From Palsa-504 sp050013055 (GTDB taxonomy: Bacteria > Actinomycetota > Actinomycetes > Streptosporangiales > Streptosporangiaceae), in NCBI GenBank assembly GCA_050013055.1, contig JBEKGC010000014.1, forward strand, positions 1-64,000: a stretch of 64,000 nucleotides of DNA, read 5' to 3'. The notes below the pieces were generated by a model. It worked only from the letters and a program-made list of their open reading frames with translations. It made no database searches and was not told where the DNA came from. Both the position numbers and the translations under genes were made by a program. This document shows, in pieces, positions 41,636 to 50,239 of the stretch; positions within the stretch are counted from its first letter, which is position 1, and the number at the start of each line of letters is the position of its first letter.

Positions 41636-44600
41636 CTGGCACACGGATCGCTGTCGTCGGCGTCGCCCTGCGCTACCCCGATGCCGAGACCCCAGAGGAC
41701 CTCTGGCGCAACGTCCTGGCCGGCCGCCGGGCCTTCCGGAACGTGCCCGACGAGCGGATGCGGATGGAAGACTACTACTCGGCCGATCCCACCGCACCGG
41801 ACCGGCACTACACCCGCAAGGCCGCGGTGCTTGAAGGCTTTGAGTTCGACCGGGTGAAATACCGGATCGGCGGGAGCACCTTCCGTTCCACGGACATGAC
41901 CCACTGGCTGGCCCTGGACACCGTGGCCCGGGCGCTGGCGGATGCCGGCTTCGCCGACGGCGAAGGACTGCCGAAGACCAACACCGGCGTCGTCATCGGC
42001 AACACCCTGACCGGAGAGTTCAGCCGGGCCAACCTCATGCGGCTGCGCTGGCCGTACGTCCGGCGTACGGTCGGGGCGGCGCTGCGCGAGCAAGGCTGGG
42101 ACGACCAGCAGCTCGGCGTCTTCCTCGACCGGCTCGAGGAGCGCTACAAGACCCCGTTCCCGCCGATCGACGAAGACACCCTGGCGGGCGGCCTGGCGAA
42201 CACGATCGCGGGCCGGATCTGCAACTACTTCGATTTCGGCGGCGGCGGCTTTACCGTGGACGGCGCCTGCTCATCCTCGCTGCTTTCTGTGGCCACCGCG
42301 TGCAACGCGCTGACCGCCGGGCAGATCGACGCGGCCATAGCCGGCGGCGTTGATCTGTCCATCGACCCCTTCGAGGTGGTGGGCTTCGCCAAGACCGGGG
42401 CGCTGGCGAAGAAGGAAATGAAGGTGTACGACCGCGACTCGCAGGGCTTCTGGCCGGGCGAGGGCTGCGGCATTCTCGTGCTCATGCGGGACGAAGACGC
42501 CCTGGATATGGGCAAGTCCCGGTATGCGACCATCGCCGGCTGGGGTTACTCCTCGGACGGCAAGGGCGGCCTGACCCGGCCGGAGGCCGACGGGCACCGG
42601 CGGGCGATCAAGAACGCCTATGAGCAGGCCGGGTTTGGCTTCGAGACCATCTCTTACCTGGAAGGCCACGGCACGGGCACGGCGGTGGGCGATGCCACCG
42701 AGCTGACCGCCTTCTCCGAAGCGCGCCGGGCCGCGGCCGGCCCGGCGGCACCGCCGATACCGATCGGCACCGTGAAGGGGAACTTCGGGCACACCAAGGG
42801 CGCCGCCGGTGTGGCCGGCCTGATCAAGGCCATCCTTGCGGTCAAGCACCAGATCATCCCGCCGGCCACCAGCCACCACGAGACTCACCCCGTGCTGGCG
42901 GGCGACCGGCCCGCGCTGCGGGTGCCCGCCACCGCTGAGCTGTTCCCCGAGGGCAGACCGGTCCGCGCGGCCGTCTCGTCCATGGGGTTCGGCGGCATCA
43001 ACGCGCACGTGGTCGTCGAGCACGCCGACGGTACCGCCCCCCACCGCATCGACCAGGCCACCCGGAACCTGGTGCGCTCGCGCCAGGATGCGGAGCTGCT
43101 GCTGCTTGACGCGGCCGGCATGGCCGAGCTGCGCGGCCAGGTCGCGCAGCTGGCGGCCCTGGCACCGCAGATGTCCTTCGCGGAACTCGGCGACATGGCG
43201 GCATCGCTGGCCGGCTCGCTGGACAACAGGCCAATCCGGGCCGCGGTCGTGGCCCGGTCCCCCGAGGAGGCCGAACAGCGCCTGGCCAAGCTCCTGAACA
43301 TGCTCGACAACGGGGCGCGCTCGGTGCTCAACACGGCGGACGGCGTGTACGTCGGCAACGCCGGGGTGCCGCCGCGCATCGCCTTCCTGTTCCCCGGCCA
43401 GGGCGCGGGGCGGCGCGGCGACGGCGGCGCGCTGCGGCGGCGGTTCGCGGAACTCGACGTGCTGTACCAGAAGCAGAGCCTGCCCACCGACGGCGACCTG
43501 GTCGCCACCGCGGTGGCCCAGCCGCGCATCGTGACCGCCTCCGTAGCCGGCCTGCGGGTGCTCTCGGCCCTCGGCATCGAGGCGGTGACCGCGGCGGGCC
43601 ATAGCCTCGGTGAGCTGACCGCGCTGCACTGGGCCGGCGCGATGGACGAGGAGACGCTGCTGCGCGCGGCCGCCACCAGGGGCGCCGTGATGGCCGAGGC
43701 CAGTGACGGCGGCGGCACGATGGCCGGCATCGCGGCGGCGCCCGAGGAGGTCACGCCGCTGCTGGCGGGCGAGCCTGTGGTCATCGCCGGCTACAACAGC
43801 CCCACCCAGACCGTGATCAGCGGACCCGTGGACGCGGTCGACCGCGTGTCGGCTCTCGCGCAGGCTCGCGGGCTCGGCGCGGGCAGGATCAACGTCTCGC
43901 ATGCCTTCCACTCCGCGGCCGTGGCGCCCGCCGCCACCGCCTTCCGCGCCTACCTCGAAGACCAGCAATTCACGCCGCTGGAGCGCACCATGGTGTCGAC
44001 GGTCACCGGGGAGCACCTGCCGCCGACCACCGACGTGCCGGAACTGCTCGCCCGGCAGGTGCTTGACCCGGTCAGGTTTAGCGACGCGGTGCAGGTCATG
44101 GCGACCGAGGCGGACCTGTTCATCGAGGTGGGCCCCGGACGCATACTCCGCAGCCTGGCCGCCGAGACGGTTGCGGCCGTCCCGGCGATCTCGATCGAGT
44201 CGGACAGCGACTCGCTGGCCGGCCTGCTGAACGCGGTCGGCGCCGCGTACACGCTCGGCGCCCCGGTGCAGTACGACGTGCTGTTCCAGGACCGTTACAC
44301 CCGGCCATTCCCGCTGGACAAGGAGTTCAAGTTCCTGGCCAGCCCGTGCGAGTCCGCGCCGGAGGGCGACTTCGCCACCAGCGGGCCAGGTGCGCTGGCC
44401 GGATCCGCCGGGCCGGACGCCCCGGCCGCCGCCGCCGCGCAGCCCGCCGGGGGCGAACCCCTCGACAGCCTTGAGGTGCTCCGCAAGCTCGCGGCCGAGC
44501 GGGCCGAGCTACCCCTGGAGGCGGTCCAGTCGACCAGCAACCCGATCGACGAGCTGCACCTGAGCTCGATCACCGTCGGGCAGATCGTCAACCAGGCGGC

Positions 44601-47484
44601 CCGCGATCTGGGCCTGCCGGGCGTGGTCACCACCTCAGCGTTCGCCACCTCCACCCTGGCCGAAATCGCGCAGATGCTCGATGAGCTCGGCCAGACCGCG
44701 CAGCCCGACGAGGCGGGCAAGGACACCGTTCCCGGTGTCGGGCCGTGGGTGCGCGCGTTTGACGTGAGCCTCGTGCCGGCCGACCCCGGCTCGCCCGCCG
44801 GCCCGGCCGGGGCCGGCCGCTGGGAACTGCTCGCACCATCACCGCACCCGCTCGCCCAGCCTCTTCTTGACGGGCTGCGGCAGGCGGACCTCGGGGACGG
44901 CGTGCTGCTCTGCCTGCCCCGCCACGCGGACGTGGAGCATATCCCGCTCATGATCGACGCCGCGCGCGCCGCGCTCTCGGTGACCGGTGACGTGCGGTTC
45001 GTCGCAGTCGGCGGCCGCAAGGGCGCCGCGGGCCTGGCCAAAACCCTGCACCTGGAGGCACCGAACGTCGCGACCACCCTGGTGATCCTGCCGGTGCCAG
45101 AGGACCCGACGCAGCAGCAGGTCCAGGAGATAGTGGCCCGCATCACCGCCGACGTCGCCGCGACCGACGGCTTCAGCGAGGTTCATTACGACTCAGCCGG
45201 CACGCGGACCGTTCCGATCCTGCGGCCGCTTCCCCGGGCCAGCCGGGCGAGCATTACCGGCGTCGGCGGTGCCCTGACCGAAGCTGACGTGCTGCTGGTG
45301 ACCGGCGGCGGCAAGGGCATCACGGCCGAGTGCGCACTCACGCTCGGCCGTGAATCAGGCGCCGCCATCGGGATCTTGGGCCGCTCGGCCCCGTCGGCGG
45401 ACGCCGAGCTCGCGGCCAACCTGGAACGGCTGCAGAAGGCCTCGGTGAAGTTTCACTACGCCCAGGCGGACGTGACCGCACCGGACCAGGTCAAGGCCGC
45501 CGTCGACGAGATTCAGCGGACGCTCGGAGCTGTCACCGCGGTGCTGCACGGGTCGGGACGCAACGAACCGCAGGCGCTCACCAACCTCGACGAGTCCTCG
45601 TTCCGGCGCACGGTCGCACCGAAGATCACCGGCCTCGAGAACGTGCTGGCCGCAACCGACCCTGGCGCGCTGAAGCTGCTGATCACCTTTGGCAGCATCA
45701 TCGGCCGCGCGGGCCTGCGCGGCGAGGCAGACTACTCCACCGCCAACGACTGGCTCACCGACCTGACCAAGCAGACACGAGAGCAGAATCCCGGCTGCCG
45801 GTGCCTCGCGCTCGAATGGTCAGTATGGGCCGGCGCGGGCATGGGCGAGCGGCTCGGGGTCCTCGAAGCACTCATCCGCGAGGGAATCGCGCCCATCCCG
45901 CTGCAGGACGGCATCGACATCCTCGTCGAACTGCTCGCCGATCCGACGACACCGGACGCCGTGGTCATCATGGGCCGCGCGGAAGGCCTGCCGACCATCA
46001 CGCTGGAGCAGCGCGAGCTGCCGCTGACCCGCTTCATCGAACGGCCCCAGGTGCACTACGCGGGCGTGGAACTCGTGGTCGACGCGGAGCTGACGGCCGA
46101 GTCCGACCCGTATCTCAGCGACCACCTGCTCGACGGCGACCTGCTGTTCCCTGCCGTGATCGGCATGGAGGCCATGACCCAGGCCGCGGCCGCCGTCACC
46201 GGCCAGGAAGCGGCGCCGACGCTGGAGGACGTCGAGTTCCTGCGGCCGATCGTCGTCCCGGTCCGGGGCAGCTCCACCATCCGGATCGCGGTGCTGGCGG
46301 AGAACCCGGACACGGTGCATGCCGTCATCCGCAGCAGCGACACAGGATTCCAGGCCGATCATTTCCGGGCCACGCTGAGGTACTCGGGCCCGCGGCCGCA
46401 AGGACAGGTGCCGGAAATGGCGGACCAGTCCAGGCCAAGGGTCCCGGTGGATCCGGCCGCCGAGTTGTACGGCAGCGTCCTGTTCCAGGGTGGCCGGTTC
46501 CGCCGGCTGCTCGGCTACAGAAAACTGGCCGCCAGGGAATGCGTGGCGGAAATCTCCAACGTTCCCGGCGACGGCTGGTTCGGCGACTTCCTGCCACCGG
46601 ACCTGGTGCTGGCGGATCCGGGTACGCGGGATGCCCTCATGCACTCGATCCAGTGCTGTGTGCCCGATGCCACCCTGCTGCCGGCCGGCATCGAACAGCT
46701 TCACCTGACCGACCCCGGGCGCGCGGCGGACCTGGGCCAGGTGACCCTGCATGCTCGTGAGCGGTCCCGCGACGGCGATACCTACCTGTACGACCTCGAT
46801 ATCTACGATCCGGCTGGCTCCGTGATCGAGCAATGGCGAGGCCTGCGCCTCCAGGCGGTACGCAAGGAGGACGGCTCGGGCCCGTGGGTTCCCGCGCTGC
46901 TCGGGCCGTATCTGGAACGCAACGTCGAACCAGCGCTCGGCGGCGGCCTGGCCACGGCCATCTACCCCGACGACGGGCCCCTGGACGGAACGGAATCCAG
47001 GCGCCGCCAGACGGCGACGGTCCTCAGCGGGGCCCTGGGCCGGGTGGCCGAGGTCACCTACCGCCCGGACGGCAGGCCGCTGGTGGAAGGCATTCAGGTC
47101 ACGGCGTCACACGGCGCGAGCGTCACCTTTGCGGTGGCGAGCCAGCGGCAGGTCAGCTGTGATGTCGAGCTGGCTGCGGACCGGCCGGAGGACGACTGGG
47201 CCAGCCTGCTTGGCGCCGACGGGCTGGAGCTGGCCCGGCTGATCGCATCCGGGCGGGGCGAGAGCCTGTCGGTCGCGGCGACACGAGTATGGGGCGCCAT
47301 CGAATGCCTGCGCAAGACCGGTCACGCCATCGTGACGCTGGTGGACGCGTCCGGGCCGGAGGCGGGCCGGTGGGTCGTGCTGAGCAGCGGCAGCGCCCGG
47401 ATCGCCTCCTTCGCGACGCGCCTCAACGAAACCTCAGAACCGGTGGTCTTCACCATGCTTGCGGAAGGCGACGAGGTCAAGTGA
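41632..47484 (+). CDS. pksE: Enediyne polyketide synthase PksE (KS-AT-ACP-KR-DH-PPTase)
   Basis: The 1950-residue iterative type I PKS has the fixed domain order of enediyne synthases. KS: Cys213 in DGACSSSL, His346 in EGHGTGT, His387 in GNFGHTKG. AT: Ser658 in AGHSLGE. ACP: S978/S979 in ELHLSSITVG. KR: Rossmann VTGGGKG near 1225 and Tyr1368 in ADYSTAND. DH: DHLLDGDLLFP near 1497. The C-terminal PPTase-like part is weak but keeps CDVE near 1843 and WGAIECLRK near 1886. PksE makes a linear conjugated polyene from acetyl/malonyl units, released by the following thioesterase. Length is normal. It is separated from unbL/V/U by about 33 kb, which is unusual. Confidence 0.97.
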   Translation: MTGTRIAVVGVALRYPDAETPEDLWRNVLAGRRAFRNVPDERMRMEDYYSADPTAPDRHYTRKAAVLEGFEFDRVKYRIGGSTFRSTDMTHWLALDTVARALADAGFADGEGLPKTNTGVVIGNTLTGEFSRANLMRLRWPYVRRTVGAALREQGWDDQQLGVFLDRLEERYKTPFPPIDEDTLAGGLANTIAGRICNYFDFGGGGFTVDGACSSSLLSVATACNALTAGQIDAAIAGGVDLSIDPFEVVGFAKTGALAKKEMKVYDRDSQGFWPGEGCGILVLMRDEDALDMGKSRYATIAGWGYSSDGKGGLTRPEADGHRRAIKNAYEQAGFGFETISYLEGHGTGTAVGDATELTAFSEARRAAAGPAAPPIPIGTVKGNFGHTKGAAGVAGLIKAILAVKHQIIPPATSHHETHPVLAGDRPALRVPATAELFPEGRPVRAAVSSMGFGGINAHVVVEHADGTAPHRIDQATRNLVRSRQDAELLLLDAAGMAELRGQVAQLAALAPQMSFAELGDMAASLAGSLDNRPIRAAVVARSPEEAEQRLAKLLNMLDNGARSVLNTADGVYVGNAGVPPRIAFLFPGQGAGRRGDGGALRRRFAELDVLYQKQSLPTDGDLVATAVAQPRIVTASVAGLRVLSALGIEAVTAAGHSLGELTALHWAGAMDEETLLRAAATRGAVMAEASDGGGTMAGIAAAPEEVTPLLAGEPVVIAGYNSPTQTVISGPVDAVDRVSALAQARGLGAGRINVSHAFHSAAVAPAATAFRAYLEDQQFTPLERTMVSTVTGEHLPPTTDVPELLARQVLDPVRFSDAVQVMATEADLFIEVGPGRILRSLAAETVAAVPAISIESDSDSLAGLLNAVGAAYTLGAPVQYDVLFQDRYTRPFPLDKEFKFLASPCESAPEGDFATSGPGALAGSAGPDAPAAAAAQPAGGEPLDSLEVLRKLAAERAELPLEAVQSTSNPIDELHLSSITVGQIVNQAARDLGLPGVVTTSAFATSTLAEIAQMLDELGQTAQPDEAGKDTVPGVGPWVRAFDVSLVPADPGSPAGPAGAGRWELLAPSPHPLAQPLLDGLRQADLGDGVLLCLPRHADVEHIPLMIDAARAALSVTGDVRFVAVGGRKGAAGLAKTLHLEAPNVATTLVILPVPEDPTQQQVQEIVARITADVAATDGFSEVHYDSAGTRTVPILRPLPRASRASITGVGGALTEADVLLVTGGGKGITAECALTLGRESGAAIGILGRSAPSADAELAANLERLQKASVKFHYAQADVTAPDQVKAAVDEIQRTLGAVTAVLHGSGRNEPQALTNLDESSFRRTVAPKITGLENVLAATDPGALKLLITFGSIIGRAGLRGEADYSTANDWLTDLTKQTREQNPGCRCLALEWSVWAGAGMGERLGVLEALIREGIAPIPLQDGIDILVELLADPTTPDAVVIMGRAEGLPTITLEQRELPLTRFIERPQVHYAGVELVVDAELTAESDPYLSDHLLDGDLLFPAVIGMEAMTQAAAAVTGQEAAPTLEDVEFLRPIVVPVRGSSTIRIAVLAENPDTVHAVIRSSDTGFQADHFRATLRYSGPRPQGQVPEMADQSRPRVPVDPAAELYGSVLFQGGRFRRLLGYRKLAARECVAEISNVPGDGWFGDFLPPDLVLADPGTRDALMHSIQCCVPDATLLPAGIEQLHLTDPGRAADLGQVTLHARERSRDGDTYLYDLDIYDPAGSVIEQWRGLRLQAVRKEDGSGPWVPALLGPYLERNVEPALGGGLATAIYPDDGPLDGTESRRRQTATVLSGALGRVAEVTYRPDGRPLVEGIQVTASHGASVTFAVASQRQVSCDVELAADRPEDDWASLLGADGLELARLIASGRGESLSVAATRVWGAIECLRKTGHAIVTLVDASGPEAGRWVVLSSGSARIASFATRLNETSEPVVFTMLAEGDEVK

Positions 47485-47957
47485 ATGATTTTTACGAATA
47501 CCGGCACACGGTCGGGTTCGAGGAAACGAGCCTGGAGGGCACCGTTCACTTCGTGAACTACGTGCGGTGGCAGGGCCGCTGCCGTGAGATGTTCCTTCAG
47601 GACAACGCCCCCGAGGTGCTCGAGGACATCCGCGGCGACCTGAAACTGTTCACCTTGAAGGTGGGCTGCGAGTACTTCGCGGAAACCGGTGCCTTCGACG
47701 AGATATCGATCCGGATGCGGCTGGAGGAGCTGACCCAGACCCAGATCAGCTTTGCCTTCGACTACATCCGGCTGAGCGATGGAGAAGAGCGGCTGGTCGC
47801 GCGCGGCCGGCAACGGATCGCGTGCATGCGAGGCCCGAACCAGGACACTCGGCCGACGATGGTTCCCACGTCACTGCGCACTGCCCTGGACAGGTACTCG
47901 GCCAAGCTCGCAGCCGCGGCGCACGTCCAAGTATCCAACCAACCGATCAGTGGATGA
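47481..47957 (+). CDS. Enediyne thioesterase (TEBC/E10 type, hotdog)
   Basis: A 158-residue 4HBT hotdog protein. The GTG at 47481 overlaps the pksE stop (AAGTGAATG). NDFYEYRHTVGFEETSLEGTVHFVNYVRWQGRCREMFL spans residues 2-40, with the Glu/Asn and Tyr-Arg features of enediyne thioesterases. KVGCEYFAETGAFDEISIRMRLEEL follows, then QISFAFDYIRL. The partner releases the polyene (heptaene) from PksE. It is directly downstream of pksE, the conserved arrangement in all enediyne clusters. Confidence 0.95.
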   Translation: MNDFYEYRHTVGFEETSLEGTVHFVNYVRWQGRCREMFLQDNAPEVLEDIRGDLKLFTLKVGCEYFAETGAFDEISIRMRLEELTQTQISFAFDYIRLSDGEERLVARGRQRIACMRGPNQDTRPTMVPTSLRTALDRYSAKLAAAAHVQVSNQPISG

Positions 47958-47964
47958 GAGACCC

Positions 47965-48540
47965 ATGCGACCTATCGACCAAGCTCGGCTTTCTAACGTG
48001 ATGACCCGGCGGCAGCCGGATGCGACCGCGGGGCTGGCCGCGCGGGAAATGCGCCAGATCTTCGGCAGGTTCGCCACCGGCATCACCGTGGTGACGGCGG
48101 GCCGGGAGGCGCCGTGCGGCATGACCGCCAACGCCTTCACCTCGGTGTCGCTCGATCCCCCGCTCGTCTTGGTGTGCATACAGCGCAACGCCAGCATGCA
48201 CGACACGATCGGCGAATGCGGATCCTTCGCGGTATCGATGCTGGCCGCCCATCAGGAACCGACCGCGCGCATGTTCGCCGACCACAAGCGGCCCAAGGGC
48301 AAGAGCTCGTTCGACGCGGTCGAGGCGCTGCCGGGTCCCTACACCGGTGCCCCGATCCTGTGCGGGGCGCTGGCCTGGCTCGAGTGCACGCTCGCCACCG
48401 TCTACGACGGCGGGGACCACTCGATCTTCCTGGGCGAGGTGCAGGCCATCGGACGCGGTGAGACCGGGGATGCCCTGCTCTTCTACGAGGGCAGATTCCA
48501 CCGGCTCGAGTCCGGCATCCTTGTGCCCGCCAGCGCCTAG
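47965..48540 (+). CDS. Flavin reductase (E6-like)
   Basis: A 191-residue flavin reductase-like FMN-binding protein. The core AREMRQIFGRFATGITVVTAG is followed by PCGMTANAFTSVSLDPPLVLVCIQRNASMHDTIGECGSFAVSML and DHSIFLGEVQAIG near 155. Such enzymes supply FADH2/FMNH2 to two-component monooxygenases, and an E6-type flavin reductase is well known in C-1027-like clusters. Start chosen at 47965 with GGATGAGAG; an in-frame ATG exists at 48001. No obvious partner oxygenase is beside it. Operon spacing of 7 bases to the thioesterase supports co-transcription. Confidence 0.9.
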   Translation: MRPIDQARLSNVMTRRQPDATAGLAAREMRQIFGRFATGITVVTAGREAPCGMTANAFTSVSLDPPLVLVCIQRNASMHDTIGECGSFAVSMLAAHQEPTARMFADHKRPKGKSSFDAVEALPGPYTGAPILCGALAWLECTLATVYDGGDHSIFLGEVQAIGRGETGDALLFYEGRFHRLESGILVPASA

Positions 48541-48592
48541 GGAGCTTGCGCATGTCGGACGTCACTGTTCTCGAGAGTCGACGGGGTGGCTG

Positions 48593-49705
48593 GTGAGCGG
48601 CAAGCGAATGAGGACCTTGCTCGGGCAGCTGGGGCTGACCCAGGTCCGGCACGTGGCGCCGGTTCCCATCGGCGCGGGACCTGACCTCGTCCGTCAGGTC
48701 TACCGGCAGGTCGAGCAGGAGTTCGGCGTGCTGGCCCCGCCGATGGCGTTGCACTCGCCGGCCCCGCAGGTGCTGGCGGCGAGCTGGCTGATGCTCCGCG
48801 AGACCCTGATCGTGACCGGGCAGGTCGACCGGGCCGCCAAGGAGGCGGTGGCCACGGCGGTCTCGCTCCGCAACACCTGCCCGTTCTGCGTCACCATGCA
48901 CAGCAGCACGCTGTCCGGGCTGGCCGGGTGGACCGGCCTGACGGCGCGGGCGAACCATACGGCCGGATCGGTGACCGACCCCCGGGTGCGGGCGGCGCAC
49001 GCGTGGGCGGTGGACAGCGGCACCGAGGAGGGCGCCCTGCGGCACGAGCCGACCTGCCCGGCCGACCAGGCGCCAGAACTGATCGGTACCGCCGTCATGC
49101 TCCAGTACCTCAACCGCATGGTGAATGTGTTTCTCGGCGAGGCCCCGCTGCCACCCGGTGTTCCCAAGATCATGCTGAGGCCGGTCATGCGGGTGCTCGG
49201 CGGGGTGATCCGGCCCGCGGCCCACGGGCCGCACCCGCCCGGCAGCTCGCTTGACCTGCTGCCGCCGGCACCGCTGCCAGGCGATCTGTCGTGGGCGGCC
49301 CATCGTCCCGCGGTGGCAGGCGCCTTCGCCCGCGGGTGCGCGGCCATCGACGCGGCCGGAGCCCGGTCGGTGCCCGCGGTGGTACGCGAGACGGTCATGA
49401 CGGAGCTGGCCGGCTGGCACGGTGAGCCGCGCGGCCCGAGCCGCGCCTGGGTGGAGGAGATCGTGTCCGGCCTGCCGGTGGCGCACCGGGCGGCCGGGCG
49501 GCTCGCGCTGCTGACCGCGCTCGCTTCCTACCAGGTCGACCAGTCCGTCATCGACAGGTTCCGGCTCGAGAGCCCGGACGACGCCACGCTGGTCGAGCTG
49601 ACTTCGTGGGCCAGCCTCGCGGCGGCGCGGCGGGCCGGCGGCTGGATTCCGGTCGGGATGCCGGAAATGGCCGGGGCCAAGGTCGCCGTCGACGAGAATG
49701 CCTGA
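48593..49705 (+). CDS. Large CMD/AhpD-like protein beside pksE
   Basis: A 370-residue protein homologous end to end to the minus-strand protein at 21.7 kb. The CMD core has RNTCPFCVTMHSSTL near 95 (CxxC-x3-H), the second half has helices with YQVDQSVIDRF near 320 and LVELTSWASLAAARR near 345. GTG 48593 is chosen (VSGKRMRTLLGQLG). Last gene of the pksE operon. The presence of two such paralogues, plus two smaller CMD genes, suggests a redox or detoxification role linked to the product, not proven. Confidence 0.85.
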   Translation: MSGKRMRTLLGQLGLTQVRHVAPVPIGAGPDLVRQVYRQVEQEFGVLAPPMALHSPAPQVLAASWLMLRETLIVTGQVDRAAKEAVATAVSLRNTCPFCVTMHSSTLSGLAGWTGLTARANHTAGSVTDPRVRAAHAWAVDSGTEEGALRHEPTCPADQAPELIGTAVMLQYLNRMVNVFLGEAPLPPGVPKIMLRPVMRVLGGVIRPAAHGPHPPGSSLDLLPPAPLPGDLSWAAHRPAVAGAFARGCAAIDAAGARSVPAVVRETVMTELAGWHGEPRGPSRAWVEEIVSGLPVAHRAAGRLALLTALASYQVDQSVIDRFRLESPDDATLVELTSWASLAAARRAGGWIPVGMPEMAGAKVAVDENA

Positions 49706-49793
49706 CGCCCTTAGATAGCCGCGGTAGGACTATTTCACATCGCCTGCATGACTTATCAACACTCGATCCCCGCCATAGCGGAACTCAAGGCGG

Positions 49794-49816
49794 GTCCTAT
49801 CGGTTCATGATAGGAC
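49794..49816. promoter_or_regulatory. Hairpin before the small 49.85-kb gene
   Basis: GTCCTATC and its complement GATAGGAC flank GGTTCAT, about 90 bases past the pksE operon's last stop. It could be a terminator for the operon or a leader structure of the following small gene. Confidence 0.4.
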
Positions 49817-49851
49817 GGGGCTGATCGGTCTTTTCAGGAAAGAAGGCGGCG

Positions 49852-50070
49852 ATGTACGATTCACTCACCTTCGGAGAACTTACCGCGCTACAGGACATGC
49901 TCTACGAGGGGACCGAAAAAGCCTACCGGGTAGCCAGCTTCGGGTACTCGGAGCCGAGCCAGTTCGATCACTACCGGCTGGTTCACCTGGATATCGGGCG
50001 CCTGTTCATTGAAGCAGGAACAGAGTTGCTGCGCCGAATCGATAACCAGTACAGCGAACAGGCCGCCTGA
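49852..50070 (+). CDS. Small unrecognised protein (72 residues)
   Basis: Begins MYDSLTFGELTALQDMLYEGTEKAYRVASFGYSE and ends with GRLFIEAGTELLRRIDNQYSEQAA, predicted mainly helical. AAGAAGG is placed well before the ATG. No family known to me. Its first 22 residues are clearly related to a 28-residue frame at 57609 (NSFSTAELTILRSVLFEGTEDAAYR), so this is a small family within the cluster. It lies between the pksE operon and the precursor-supply genes. Confidence 0.65.
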   Translation: MYDSLTFGELTALQDMLYEGTEKAYRVASFGYSEPSQFDHYRLVHLDIGRLFIEAGTELLRRIDNQYSEQAA

Positions 50071-50239
50071 AGCTGTTACCGCGTTAATGGCGGGCCGCCT
50101 GACCAGCACCCGGTGCGCCTCTTACCTGGCCGCCCAGGCCGGAACGGAATTTTTCCGAACGGGCCGTGGTGCTCGTGCCTGGCCAATGCGGCGCCCGGAC
50201 GGGCACACGGGCGACGTCCAGGGGTTAGTGGAGGACACG

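Noticed and set aside
41632..49705. A 9-membered enediyne (chromoprotein) assignment from the E6-like flavin reductase.
   Set aside because: No apoprotein gene, no further 9-membered marker genes and no sugar pathway in the window; the evidence does not separate 9- from 10-membered types.
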